Positions 17,633-25,838 of a DNA stretch of 64,000 bases are shown here, one piece after another. The position numbers and the translations under genes were made by a program. A model generated the notes under the pieces. The model made no database searches. It was not told the DNA's origin and saw nothing but the letters and a program-made list of their open reading frames with translations. The number at the start of each line of letters is the position of its first letter. Position 1 is the stretch's first letter. The stretch is from Brevibacillus brevis (lineage in GTDB: Bacteria; Bacillota; Bacilli; Brevibacillales; Brevibacillaceae): contig NZ_CP134050.1 in assembly GCF_031583145.1 (NCBI RefSeq), positions 5,845,501-5,909,500 of the forward strand, written 5' to 3'.

Positions 17633-17660
17633 AAAAAGACCGCCGGATTGCCCGACGGCC
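17633..17660 (-). terminator. Rho-independent terminator of the GMC dehydrogenase operon
   Basis: On the minus strand GGCCGTCGG pairs (with two G-T pairs) with CCGGCGGTC over a 5-base loop, followed by TTTTTG. Confidence 0.75.
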
Positions 17661-17679
17661 TTTGCCTTTGCTGCTGCGG

Positions 17680-19398
17680 TTAGACGACCATGCCGCCTCC
17701 GCTCTTGTGGTACTTCAGAATGCCCTCCGCACACCGGTACGACAGCGCCCCCATCGTTCCGGTCGGATTGTATCCGCTGTTGTGGCCAAAAGCGGAAGCT
17801 CCGACTACAAACACGTTTTCCGCGTCCCACATTTGCAGATAGTTGTTCACGGCCGACGTATCGGGCGAAGCTCCCATGATGACGCCACCCGTGTTGTGCG
17901 TGGACTGGTACGGAACGATATCGTACGGCCCCAGCTTTCCGTTCACTTCCACCTTGCTGGCCCCCATTTCCTGGAGCAGCTCTCCGCACCTTTCCGCCGT
18001 GAATGCAGCCAGCTGCCTGTCCTGCTCCTCGAAGTCGAAGGTGATGCGGATCAGCGGATCCCCGAACACGTCCTTGTATGTCGGATCGAGGTCGAGGAAA
18101 TGATGGCGGAAAGGCATGGACGCGCCTTGTGCGCCTACACTTAGCGTTCGATTGATGTATTTGAGGGAGGCTGCCTTGAAATCTTTGCCCCAGCTCGGCG
18201 TTCCCTGCGGCACCGGGTTCGTCTGAATCGGCCGCTGACCTGTCATCGTATGGCTGATGCTGGCGCCGTGAATGAATTTCAGGTCTTTGTGATCGAAGTT
18301 GTCGCCATTGAAATCGTCCAGTACGATTCCGAGCGCCCCTGCCCCTGCATAGTAGTTGAATTCCCGATCCTCGAAGAAGCCGGTCGCACCGCCGCGGATG
18401 ACCTGATAGGCGTAGTTTTTGCCGATGACGCCTTTGCCCGTATTCGGATCATAGGGACGGCCGAGCTTGGACAACAGCAGTAGCCTGGTGTTGTTGAACA
18501 CGTAGCTGGTCAGCACGACGATGTCCGCCGGCTGTTCGATTTCCTCGCCCGTGGTGACATCGGTGTACAGTACGCCTGTCGCTTTGTTGCCGGTATGTAA
18601 AATGCGGCGAACCTGTGAATGGGTGCGAATCTCGAACTTTCCTGTTTTTTGGGCGACGGGGATGACGGTAACGACCGGGTCTGCTTTTGCCCCGTATTCG
18701 CATCCGAAGCGCTCACAGAAGCCGCAATACTGGCAAGCTGCCCGCGAGATTCCATCCGGATTGGTATAGGCTTCGGAAAGATTCGCCGATGGCAGCATGT
18801 ACGGATGCCAGTTTTTCTTCTTGGCGGCTTCCTCAAACATCTTCATGCTGGGCATTTTCTTCATCGGCGGAGTCGGATACGGCTTGGAGCGCTTGCCGGC
18901 AAGCGGATTTTCCTCGCCCGAAATGCCCGCCATCCGCTCGAATTTGTCAAAGTACGGCTCCAGTTGATCGTATGTAATGCCCCAGTCCTGGATGGTCATG
19001 TCCGCCGGAATTTTCTTTTCGCCATACCTCTCGACGGTCTTGCTGCGAATCTCAAAATCGTACGGAAGGAAACGGAAGGTATGGCCGTTCCAGTGAACGC
19101 CAGCTCCTCCCAATCCGGTACCGAGCAGAAACGAGCCGTACGACCTCATGGGAAGCGCACGGACGCTGGTCTTGCTGCGAAACGTGATCGTTTCCTTGGA
19201 CAAATCCTGCATCAATTCATAGCGCAGCGCGTAGCGGAGCTCGTCGTGCACCATGAAGTAATCTTCCGTTTTTCTTTCCTTGCCTCGTTCCAGGCCCACT
19301 ACATTCAGGCCTTGCTTGGTCAGCTCCGAGGCGATGATTCCTCCGCCCCAGCCTACCCCAACGATGACCACATCGACTTTTGGCAGTTTTTTGGCCAT
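17680..19398 (-). CDS. GMC-family FAD dehydrogenase, gluconate/glucose dehydrogenase alpha-subunit type
   Basis: 572 residues, large subunit of a membrane-associated sugar or sugar-acid dehydrogenase. The FAD-binding fold starts at VDVVIVGVGWGGGIIASEL (residues 8-26). A cysteine cluster C222-x2-C225-x2-C228-x4-C233 resembles the iron-sulfur site of bacterial FAD-glucose dehydrogenase alpha subunits. The C-terminal active-site region has STHNTGGVIMGA and FGHNSGYNPTGTMGAL. It lacks its own signal peptide; the partner gene 15 bases upstream carries a twin-arginine signal, so export as a complex is likely. No cytochrome c subunit lies nearby. Confidence 0.88.
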   Translation of the reverse strand: MAKKLPKVDVVIVGVGWGGGIIASELTKQGLNVVGLERGKERKTEDYFMVHDELRYALRYELMQDLSKETITFRSKTSVRALPMRSYGSFLLGTGLGGAGVHWNGHTFRFLPYDFEIRSKTVERYGEKKIPADMTIQDWGITYDQLEPYFDKFERMAGISGEENPLAGKRSKPYPTPPMKKMPSMKMFEEAAKKKNWHPYMLPSANLSEAYTNPDGISRAACQYCGFCERFGCEYGAKADPVVTVIPVAQKTGKFEIRTHSQVRRILHTGNKATGVLYTDVTTGEEIEQPADIVVLTSYVFNNTRLLLLSKLGRPYDPNTGKGVIGKNYAYQVIRGGATGFFEDREFNYYAGAGALGIVLDDFNGDNFDHKDLKFIHGASISHTMTGQRPIQTNPVPQGTPSWGKDFKAASLKYINRTLSVGAQGASMPFRHHFLDLDPTYKDVFGDPLIRITFDFEEQDRQLAAFTAERCGELLQEMGASKVEVNGKLGPYDIVPYQSTHNTGGVIMGASPDTSAVNNYLQMWDAENVFVVGASAFGHNSGYNPTGTMGALSYRCAEGILKYHKSGGGMVV

Positions 19399-19413
19399 AT
19401 CTGTCAGTCCCCC

Positions 19414-20169
19414 TTATCCGTGTTGATGATCCCGCAAACTCAGGGGAGCCATCTTCACAAACTTGTCCTGCTCAATGACTTGCGAATACGTCATCTGGTT
19501 ACCCGGATAATTTTTCAGCTTCCAGCCGTCCATGTTTTTGTTTCCGCCGTAGAGCGGATCCGAGTAAACGCCTTCGAGGGTGCTCGCACGGAGCATCTTG
19601 AAAAAGGCACTGGCAGAGATCGTGGTCAATTTCACCTCATCGGTTTCAAACGCCTTGAGCACCTCATCCTGCTGCTCGGGCGCGAGTTCGTAAAATTTCT
19701 TTTTTTGCGTGCTGTTGCTGTAGTTGTTCATTTCCTGGATGCCGATATCAAAAATTTCGCGCCGCTTCAGCCTGCCTTGATAGCCTTGGGTAGCTTCGCC
19801 CTGATAAAAAGGTCCCTGCATGTAGTCGCGCGAGTTGAAGCCCCAATCGCCCGCCAGCTGGTGATCGATAAAATAAGCCGCGCCGAGCGCCTTGGCTCCC
19901 GGCCCGTTCTCGTCCTCGGGAAAAATCCGTTCGCAGGCTGCATCCACCACCTTGAACTGTTCCGGAGTGAAGTACATCAATGCCTGATTGAAGTCGGCTG
20001 TCGGAGCGGGTGTCGCTCCCGGTTGCGTCGGTGCTGGTGTTTTCGGTTTGGCGAGCAGGCTGCCAGCCACTCCACCGACAACCAGTCCACCGATCACAAG
20101 GCCAGAGTTTTTCAGAAAGTTCCTTCGTGATACGGGTTGATCATTCTCATTGTTTGTTTGTGCCAACAC
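19414..20169 (-). CDS. Gluconate 2-dehydrogenase subunit 3 family protein (Tat-exported gamma subunit)
   Basis: About 251 residues. A twin-arginine signal SRRNFLKNSG is followed by a hydrophobic stretch (LVIGGLVVGGVAGSLLA) and a Pro/Ala/Thr linker. The rest (FNQALMYFTPEQFKVVDAACERIFP...DENGPGAKALGAAYFIDHQL) is typical of the small subunit that escorts the GMC large subunit through the Tat system. The start is uncertain: the frame extends to a GTG at 20175 that lies inside AGGAGGTGG, so the GTG at 20169 or TTG at 20166 is more likely. Confidence 0.87.
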   Translation of the reverse strand: MLAQTNNENDQPVSRRNFLKNSGLVIGGLVVGGVAGSLLAKPKTPAPTQPGATPAPTADFNQALMYFTPEQFKVVDAACERIFPEDENGPGAKALGAAYFIDHQLAGDWGFNSRDYMQGPFYQGEATQGYQGRLKRREIFDIGIQEMNNYSNSTQKKKFYELAPEQQDEVLKAFETDEVKLTTISASAFFKMLRASTLEGVYSDPLYGGNKNMDGWKLKNYPGNQMTYSQVIEQDKFVKMAPLSLRDHQHG

Positions 20170-20316
20170 TACCACCTCCTGATGTCTCTATTCACCTGTT
20201 TGTGCATATTTCTGCCAAGTTAAACAGCACTCCTTACATTTTTTCCAACAACCTCCTTAAATACTCAAAGATGTGCGGGCGCACGATAAAGAAAACAGCA
20301 TAGCAGGAGGGATTTC

Positions 20317-21108
20317 ATGAAACAGGTTGGAAAATGGGTCGGTACAGGGCTGGGATTGGTTCTTCTGCTGACCGCTTGCAACAATCAGGCGGCCCCTAAT
20401 AAACAGAATCCATCCCGGACACAGTCGTCTCAACAGGGTGCACAATCGGCTCAACATGGCGCACAATCAGCTCAACAGGGCACCCAAACAGGTCAACATG
20501 GCACTCAAACCGGTCAACAAGCTACGCATACGGCCCAAACGCAAAACCAGGCGGCAACCGGTACGGAGACCGTCATTCCCAGCGTAGACCGGGAAAAGAA
20601 GCTGACCACGAACGCACAAGGCACTACGCATAGCGGAATGGGCACAAACGTGTACAGCACCATCGGCAGCTCCCACCTCCATGGCGGCGGCCCTTCGACC
20701 AAGCTGGAAGCGCAGCTGAATGCGGCCGGAATCCACGGCGTGCAAGCGCTGATCGTCCAAGACGCTGTCGTCCTCTGCCCTTCCACAGCCGGCAGCCAGT
20801 CGATCAACCAAATGGATCCGATGCAGTCCCATCTCATCAGCCATCTCTCCGGCAGCTCTTACCGCGGGAGCGAAAATACGTCCTACCGACAGCCGGGGAC
20901 CACGGGTACGAGTGACCAAAACACGCATTTTCAGCAGGCACGTGCGCACATTCACCGTCTGTACGGGACCGATACCCGCGTGCTGACCGTTTCCTCCAAG
21001 GCAGGGATCACCGCCTTCGAACAAGTGAAAAAACAGCTGCGCGCAAACAAGCATGACGCAAAAACAGCCGAGGCCATCAACAAGGTCCTGCGAGAAGCAA
21101 AGCGGTAA
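20317..21108 (+). CDS. YhcN/YlaJ-like lipoprotein with heptapeptide repeats
   Basis: 263 residues. A lipoprotein signal ends in LLLTAC (Cys about 21). It is followed by five degenerate 7-residue repeats rich in Gln, Gly and Thr (QQGAQSA, QHGAQSA, QQGTQTG...). The C-terminal third (ARAHIHRLYGTDTRVLTVSS...AEAINKVLREAK) resembles YhcN/YlaJ sporulation lipoproteins of Bacilli. ATG after AGGAGGGATTTC. Assignment to that family is by eye; a role in the spore envelope is inferred. Confidence 0.6.
   Translation: MKQVGKWVGTGLGLVLLLTACNNQAAPNKQNPSRTQSSQQGAQSAQHGAQSAQQGTQTGQHGTQTGQQATHTAQTQNQAATGTETVIPSVDREKKLTTNAQGTTHSGMGTNVYSTIGSSHLHGGGPSTKLEAQLNAAGIHGVQALIVQDAVVLCPSTAGSQSINQMDPMQSHLISHLSGSSYRGSENTSYRQPGTTGTSDQNTHFQQARAHIHRLYGTDTRVLTVSSKAGITAFEQVKKQLRANKHDAKTAEAINKVLREAKR
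20431..20535 (+). repeat. Five tandem 21-bp coding repeats
   Basis: Units start at 20431, 20452, 20473, 20494 and 20515, each beginning CAACA; units alternate between CAACAGGG and CAACATGG before the last diverges. They encode the heptapeptide repeats of the lipoprotein. Copy number may vary between strains. Confidence 0.85.
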
Positions 21109-21126
21109 ACATACTTTTCCCCGTAC

Positions 21127-21155
21127 AAAAAGGGACAAGCATTTCGCTTGTCCCT
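21127..21155 (-). terminator. Terminator of the permease/hydrolase operon
   Basis: GGGACAAGC and GCTTGTCCC flank a 5-base loop; the minus strand continues into TTTTTG. The hairpin touches the hydrolase stop codon and may also serve the convergent lipoprotein gene. Confidence 0.85.
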
Positions 21156-22009
21156 TACTTGTTCCATACGTTTTTGATTTCTTCCACGATGTCATCCGGG
21201 TTCGTCACCATCAGCAAATGAAGGGAGTCCGGAATCGTCCGAATGACGGCATGCGGCACCAGTCTTGCGTAATCGGCGGCAGCTTGCCGGAAAAAGCCTC
21301 GCTGACCGTCGTCAGCTAGCCCCTTTTCATCCGCCAAGAGCAACCGGACCGGGCAAGACAAGGACGGAAACAGCTCTTCTTTCGGAAAAGCCGAGTACTC
21401 CCGGAAATACGCAGAAAAAGCTTCTCGCGGCAGACGATACCCGTATTTCCCGTCCTCCTTGCGCTCCAGCTCGGTTGCCATCCATCCGGGTGGAAGCTGC
21501 CCGTCTCCGTATCTGCGGGCAAATTGGCTTTCCGCCTCCTCTACAGAAGAAAACCTTGCTGCAGCCAGCCTCTCCACCGTAGATTCCAGCTCAAACCCCG
21601 GCATGTCCGCCAGCCGGTAAAAGCCACCATCCAGCAATACCAGCCCCGTGACGCGCCTAGGCTCCCGGACTGCCAGCATCTGTGCCGGCACGGCAGAAAA
21701 CGAGGCAGCCACGACTGTCACCTGCTCCAGTCCTTCCGCATCCAGCAATCCGCTCAAATCTTCGACGATGTCGGCAAACGTGTACGAAGCCGCATCGGTC
21801 GATTGCCCGTGTCCGCGCAGGTCGACGGCCACGACTCGATAATGCTCGGCCAGAGCAGGGACGATCCCCGCAAACAGCATCCGCGTATTGCGGATCGCGT
21901 GCAGGAGCAGGAGGACGGGGGCATCCTCATTCCCCGCCATTCCGTACGACATGGCGAATCCGCCTTTTGACAATGTTTTGACGATAGGAAAAACAGGCTT
22001 ACTCTTCAA
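21155..22009 (-). CDS. Alpha/beta hydrolase
   Basis: 284 residues. Fold features: VLLLLHAIRNTRM (oxyanion region, HA in place of HG), VVAVDLRGHGQS, the nucleophile elbow VVAASFSAVP (Ser in a variant of G-x-S-x-G), LVLLDGGF, and a late IPDSLHLLM supplying the His. The frame starts with a TTG at 22009 that overlaps the permease stop by 11 bases; an ATG at 21952 after AAAGGCGG is an alternative but would trim the first strand. Coupling to an amino acid permease suggests an ester or amide derivative as substrate, which is inference. Confidence 0.8.
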   Translation of the reverse strand: MKSKPVFPIVKTLSKGGFAMSYGMAGNEDAPVLLLLHAIRNTRMLFAGIVPALAEHYRVVAVDLRGHGQSTDAASYTFADIVEDLSGLLDAEGLEQVTVVAASFSAVPAQMLAVREPRRVTGLVLLDGGFYRLADMPGFELESTVERLAAARFSSVEEAESQFARRYGDGQLPPGWMATELERKEDGKYGYRLPREAFSAYFREYSAFPKEELFPSLSCPVRLLLADEKGLADDGQRGFFRQAAADYARLVPHAVIRTIPDSLHLLMVTNPDDIVEEIKNVWNK

Positions 22010-23333
22010 ATCGCATCCGTTCCAATCTTGTTCGTTTGACTTTTACCAAGTATAGCAGATAAACGACCCCAAGACAGGTCCAGACCAGACCCAAAACCAT
22101 CGACTTTACGTCCAGATGGACCCACAGGAAGCCGACAAATGCCGCGCCGATCAAGGGAGACAGAAGATACCGCCACCAGTCTGTCACCTGTACACGCTTT
22201 TGTCTCCATACGTAGTAAGCGATGACGCTGATATTGACGAAGCTGAATGCGATCAGCGCCCCGAAGTTGATGAACGAGGTAGCCGTCAGCAGATCCAAAA
22301 ACAGGGCCGCCATCATCAGGAGCCCGACCAGCAGGACGTTGAACAGTGGGGTTTTCAGCTTGGGATGCACGTAGCCAAACCACCTTCTGGGCAAATAACC
22401 GTCGCGGCCCATGGCGTACAGCAGCCGCGTCACACTGGTCACGGAAACGAGACCGGACGCCAATGTAGACGACAGGGCCGCCGCCAGAAACACGAGCTGA
22501 AAGATCGTTCCCCCGATGGACAGGGCGATTTCGGCCGATGCCGCTTCCGGATCGGAAAAAACGGACGCATCGGGAAACAGCGACTGCGAGAAGTATGACG
22601 CAGTGATGAACAACGCCCCTCCCCCCAGAGCGACGAGCACGATGCCGCGGGGGATCGTCTTCTTCGCATCCACGGTTTCCTCCGTCAGGGTAGTGACCGC
22701 ATCAAAACCGAGGAATGAAAAACAGAGAATCGAAGCGCCCGAAAGCAAGGCTGCCATCGACAAGTCCGGAGAAATGAACGGACGCGCGGAAAAGACGTGA
22801 CCGATTCCGCCTTCGTACAGCAAGCCGCGAATCGCCAAAGCCGCAAAGATCGCCACGACGCAAATTTGAAACAGCACCAGGAATGAATTCACCGACGCCG
22901 TCACCGTTACCCGGAACACATTGAGCGTCGTAATCAAAAGAATGAAGCCGATAATCCACCAATGCGTCGGAACATCGGGGAATACAGACGACAGGTACAC
23001 ACCTGTGAGAAGAGCATTGATCATAGGTAAAAACAAGTAGTCCAGGAGGGATGCCCATCCCACCAAAAACCCTGCGTACGGATGGATCGTCTGCTGGGTA
23101 TACGTATAGGCAGTCCCAGCCGAAGGAAACACCCGTACCATTTTTCCGTAGCTCGCCGCCGTAAACAAAATGGCGAGAAGCGTGACCGCATATGCAGCGG
23201 GAACATGCCCTCCCGTCTCTTCGGCCACGATCCCGAACGTATCAAAAACGGCCATGGGAGCCATATAGCCCAGTCCGATCACCACGATATGCCACAGTTT
23301 CAGACTGCGTTGAAGCCCGGTACTTCCATTCAC
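21999..23333 (-). CDS. APC-family amino acid permease
   Basis: 444 residues, about 12 membrane segments, with the consensus APC features LKLWHIVVIGLGYMAP at the start and FLGFDAVTTLTEETVDAKKTIPRGI in the middle (helix 6 to loop). The frame reaches 23375, but the GTG at 23333 is 6 bases after GGAGGA. It imports an amino acid or amine with protons; the substrate cannot be told from sequence. The hydrolase gene overlaps its end. Confidence 0.88.
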   Translation of the reverse strand: MNGSTGLQRSLKLWHIVVIGLGYMAPMAVFDTFGIVAEETGGHVPAAYAVTLLAILFTAASYGKMVRVFPSAGTAYTYTQQTIHPYAGFLVGWASLLDYLFLPMINALLTGVYLSSVFPDVPTHWWIIGFILLITTLNVFRVTVTASVNSFLVLFQICVVAIFAALAIRGLLYEGGIGHVFSARPFISPDLSMAALLSGASILCFSFLGFDAVTTLTEETVDAKKTIPRGIVLVALGGGALFITASYFSQSLFPDASVFSDPEAASAEIALSIGGTIFQLVFLAAALSSTLASGLVSVTSVTRLLYAMGRDGYLPRRWFGYVHPKLKTPLFNVLLVGLLMMAALFLDLLTATSFINFGALIAFSFVNISVIAYYVWRQKRVQVTDWWRYLLSPLIGAAFVGFLWVHLDVKSMVLGLVWTCLGVVYLLYLVKVKRTRLERMRFEE

Positions 23334-23450
23334 TGCCTGTCCTCCTCTCTTGGAACAACATGAATAATTATACATGGCTTTCGGAAAATATCCACAACTT
23401 CGATGGTTGGAAAAGCCTATTGCGTCAAACGGCCGGCCTTTCTTTCTTCT

Positions 23451-23483
23451 CTAAAAAAAAAAAAGACCGCCCAAAAGGCGATC
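23451..23483 (-). terminator. Terminator of the universal stress protein gene
   Basis: On the minus strand GATCGCC, loop TTTT, GGGCGGTC, then an 11-base or longer T-run. It directly follows the stop region. Confidence 0.8.
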
Positions 23484-23487
23484 CCCT

Positions 23488-23913
23488 TTACTTTACAAGC
23501 AGCACCGGAATCGGCGAGTGGTGAACGACAGAGTGGCTGACGCTGCCGAGGAATTCCCGAAGTCCGCTCAGCCCCCGGTTGCCCATGATGATGAGGTCGC
23601 TGCCGCTTTCATTGGCAAGCTTCAAAATGACGGGAGCAGGGTGACCCTCCAGGAGAATCGCTTCCGTGCGGTTGGGAAGCCCGGCCAAAGCCTCCTTGGC
23701 CTCCGCGAGGACAGCCTCCCCTTCCTTGAAAATGTGCTCCTCCAACGTTTGAATGACGGTCACTGCCGGGTCGGGCAAGGCAGGAATCGTCACGACATGG
23801 GCGACGACGATCTCGATCGCCGGATCGGTCTGTGCCAGCTTCACGGCTTTTTCGAGCGCCTTTTTGGCTAATGCGGATCCATCGTACGGAACGAGTATTT
23901 TGCTGCAGAGCAT
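23488..23913 (-). CDS. Universal stress protein (UspA family)
   Basis: 141 residues. It opens with KILVPYDGSALAKKALEKA and ends with the ATP-binding signature GNRGLSGLREFLGSVSHSVVHHSPIPVLLVK region (G-x2-G-x9-G-S/T). It is likely an ATP-binding, dimeric stress protein. Transcribed alone; its promoter overlaps a long near-palindrome at 23978-24004, suggesting a dedicated regulator. Confidence 0.93.
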   Translation of the reverse strand: MLCSKILVPYDGSALAKKALEKAVKLAQTDPAIEIVVAHVVTIPALPDPAVTVIQTLEEHIFKEGEAVLAEAKEALAGLPNRTEAILLEGHPAPVILKLANESGSDLIIMGNRGLSGLREFLGSVSHSVVHHSPIPVLLVK

Positions 23914-23958
23914 AGGATCACAGCCTTCCTTCTGCGTGTAGTTTCATATCTCACCATC

Positions 23959-24004
23959 AGTATACCACAATCAAACATTTACGTTAACGTTAACGTAACG
24001 TAAA
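23959..24004 (-). promoter_or_regulatory. Usp promoter with overlapping palindromic operator
   Basis: Minus-strand extended -10 TGGTATACT (TATACT at 23964-23959). A 27-bp near-palindrome at 23978-24004, built from repeated AACGT/ACGTT units with arms TTTACGTT and AACGTAAA, covers the -35 position. This is the layout of a repressor site; the regulator is unknown. Confidence 0.55.
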
Positions 24005-24006
24005 GC

Positions 24007-24049
24007 CAAAAAAAACGCTGCCGCGCACAGAGAGTCGTGCGGACAGCGT
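24007..24049 (-). terminator. Terminator of glnS
   Basis: On the minus strand ACGCTG...GCAC pairs with GTGC...CAGCGT, followed by a run of seven or more T. Confidence 0.85.
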
Positions 24050-24072
24050 CCGTAGGTGCATCTATTTTTTCG

Positions 24073-25740
24073 TTATTTTTTCGGCAGTTCAAACGAGCTT
24101 TTCAGCGAAACGATGCGGTTGAAGACCAGCTTGCCGCCCTTCGTATCTTTCGGATCGACGTTGAAGTAGCCGTGGCGGAAGAATTGGTATTTGTCTTGCG
24201 GCTGCGTATCCTTCATGTTTGGCTCTACGAAGCCGTTCACGACTTCAAGCGAATTCGGATTGATGTTGTCCAGGAACGTTCCTTCGCTCTCTTCTTCCTC
24301 GAGAATCAACGGCTCGTACAGGCGGAATTCGGCCGGTACCGCTTGCGTAGCCTCGACCCAGTGAATGGTCCCCTTTACTTTGCGGCCGGTAAAGCCGCTT
24401 CCGCTCTTGGTTTCCGGGTCGTACGTGCAGTGCAGCTCGATGACATTGCCGTCCGCGTCCTTGATCACGTCGTTGCACTTGATGAAGTACGCGTGCTTCA
24501 GGCGCACTTCATTGCCAGGGAACAGACGGAAGTACTTGCTCGGTGGATTTTCCATGAAGTCGTCGCGCTCGATGTAGATTTCGCGGGAAAACGGGATTTG
24601 GCGATTGCCCATCTCTTCGTTTTCCGGGTTGTTTTCCGCATCCAGCATTTCCACCTGGCCTTCCGGATAGTTGGTGATAACCACCTTCAGCGGATTCAGG
24701 ATCGCCATGGTTCGCGGCGCCTTCAATTTCAGGTCCTCGCGGATAAAGTGCTCGAGCATCTTCTCATCCACTGTGCTGTTGCTGCGCGCTACCCCGATCT
24801 CGCGAGCAAACGCGCGGATGGATTCAGGTGTATAGCCTCGGCGGCGGAAGCCTGCGATGGTCGGCATGCGCGGATCGTCCCAGCCGTCCACGATTTTCTC
24901 GTCCACCAGCAGCTTGAGCTTCCGCTTGCTCATGACGGTGTTGGTCAAATTCAGACGGGCGAATTCATACTGATGAGGCACGTGCTCCATCTCGCACTCC
25001 GCTACGACCCAATCGTACAGCGGGCGGTGGTCTTCAAACTCCAGGGAACAGAGCGAATGCGTCACGCCTTCGATCGCATCCTCAAGCGGGTGGGCGAAGT
25101 CGTACATCGGGTAGATGCACCACTTGTCCCCCGTGTTGTGGTGCGTCGCATGGGAGATCCGGTACAGGACCGGGTCGCGCATGTTGAAGTTCGGGGAAGC
25201 CATGTCGATCTTCGCGCGCAGCACTTTTTCTCCGTCCTTGAATTCGCCATTGCGCATGCGTGCGAACAAATCGAGGTTTTCCTCCACCGAGCGATTGCGG
25301 AAAGGACTCTCCACGCCAGGCTCCGTCAGCGTTCCTCGGTATTTGCGCATATCTTCCGCAGAGAGGTCGTCGACGTACGCTTTCCCCTTCTTGATAAGGA
25401 GCACGGCACGGTTGTACATCTCTTCGAAGTAGTCGGAAGCAAAAAAGAGCCCGTCCCATTTGAAGCCGAGCCAAGACACATCCTCTTTGATGGCGTTGAC
25501 GTATTCCGTATCTTCCTTGAGCGGATTGGTGTCGTCAAAGCGCAGGTGGGCTTTCCCGGAAAACTCGTGCGCCAATTCGAAGTTCAGGCAGATGGCCTTC
25601 GCATGTCCAATATGGAGATACCCGTTCGGTTCCGGGGGAAAGCGGGTAATGACTTCTTTTACTTTGCCTTCTTGCAAGTCATCGATCACGATATTGCGGA
25701 TAAAGTTGGATGACGCTACCTTGTTTTCCAATGAAATCAA
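24073..25740 (-). CDS. glnS: Glutaminyl-tRNA synthetase
   Basis: 555 residues, full length. The class I signature is PPEPNGYLHIGHAKA near residue 35 and the KMSKS-equivalent is VMSKRKLK near 270. GlnRS-specific features include FRNRSVEENLDLFARMR and the C-terminal beta-barrel anticodon domains (RDDFMENPPSKYFRLFPGNEVRLKHA). It charges tRNA-Gln directly with glutamine. Most Bacilli lack it and use GatCAB transamidation, so its presence is notable. Single gene with its own promoter and terminator; no T-box leader seen. Confidence 0.96.
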   Translation of the reverse strand: MISLENKVASSNFIRNIVIDDLQEGKVKEVITRFPPEPNGYLHIGHAKAICLNFELAHEFSGKAHLRFDDTNPLKEDTEYVNAIKEDVSWLGFKWDGLFFASDYFEEMYNRAVLLIKKGKAYVDDLSAEDMRKYRGTLTEPGVESPFRNRSVEENLDLFARMRNGEFKDGEKVLRAKIDMASPNFNMRDPVLYRISHATHHNTGDKWCIYPMYDFAHPLEDAIEGVTHSLCSLEFEDHRPLYDWVVAECEMEHVPHQYEFARLNLTNTVMSKRKLKLLVDEKIVDGWDDPRMPTIAGFRRRGYTPESIRAFAREIGVARSNSTVDEKMLEHFIREDLKLKAPRTMAILNPLKVVITNYPEGQVEMLDAENNPENEEMGNRQIPFSREIYIERDDFMENPPSKYFRLFPGNEVRLKHAYFIKCNDVIKDADGNVIELHCTYDPETKSGSGFTGRKVKGTIHWVEATQAVPAEFRLYEPLILEEEESEGTFLDNINPNSLEVVNGFVEPNMKDTQPQDKYQFFRHGYFNVDPKDTKGGKLVFNRIVSLKSSFELPKK

Positions 25741-25764
25741 CCTTTCACTTCACCTTTACATTCC

Positions 25765-25793
25765 ATAATACTGATTCTCCTGCGTAAGTTCAA
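25765..25793 (-). promoter_or_regulatory. Sigma-A promoter of glnS
   Basis: TTGAAC (25793-25788), 17-base spacer, TATTAT (25770-25765) on the minus strand, about 20-25 bases before the glnS start. Confidence 0.75.
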
Positions 25794-25797
25794 CAAA

Positions 25798-25823
25798 ATC
25801 GGGCCGCAGCAAGCCGGCCCGAT
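25798..25823 (-). terminator. Terminator of the SET-domain gene
   Basis: ATCGGGCCG and CGGCCCGAT form a 9-bp stem with an 8-base loop; the minus strand continues TTTG. It borders the glnS -35 box. Confidence 0.75.
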
Positions 25824-25838
25824 GCTTCTCGCTCTTGG

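Noticed and set aside
25741..25838. T-box leader before glnS
   Set aside because: The interval is too short and shows only a promoter and the neighbouring gene's terminator.
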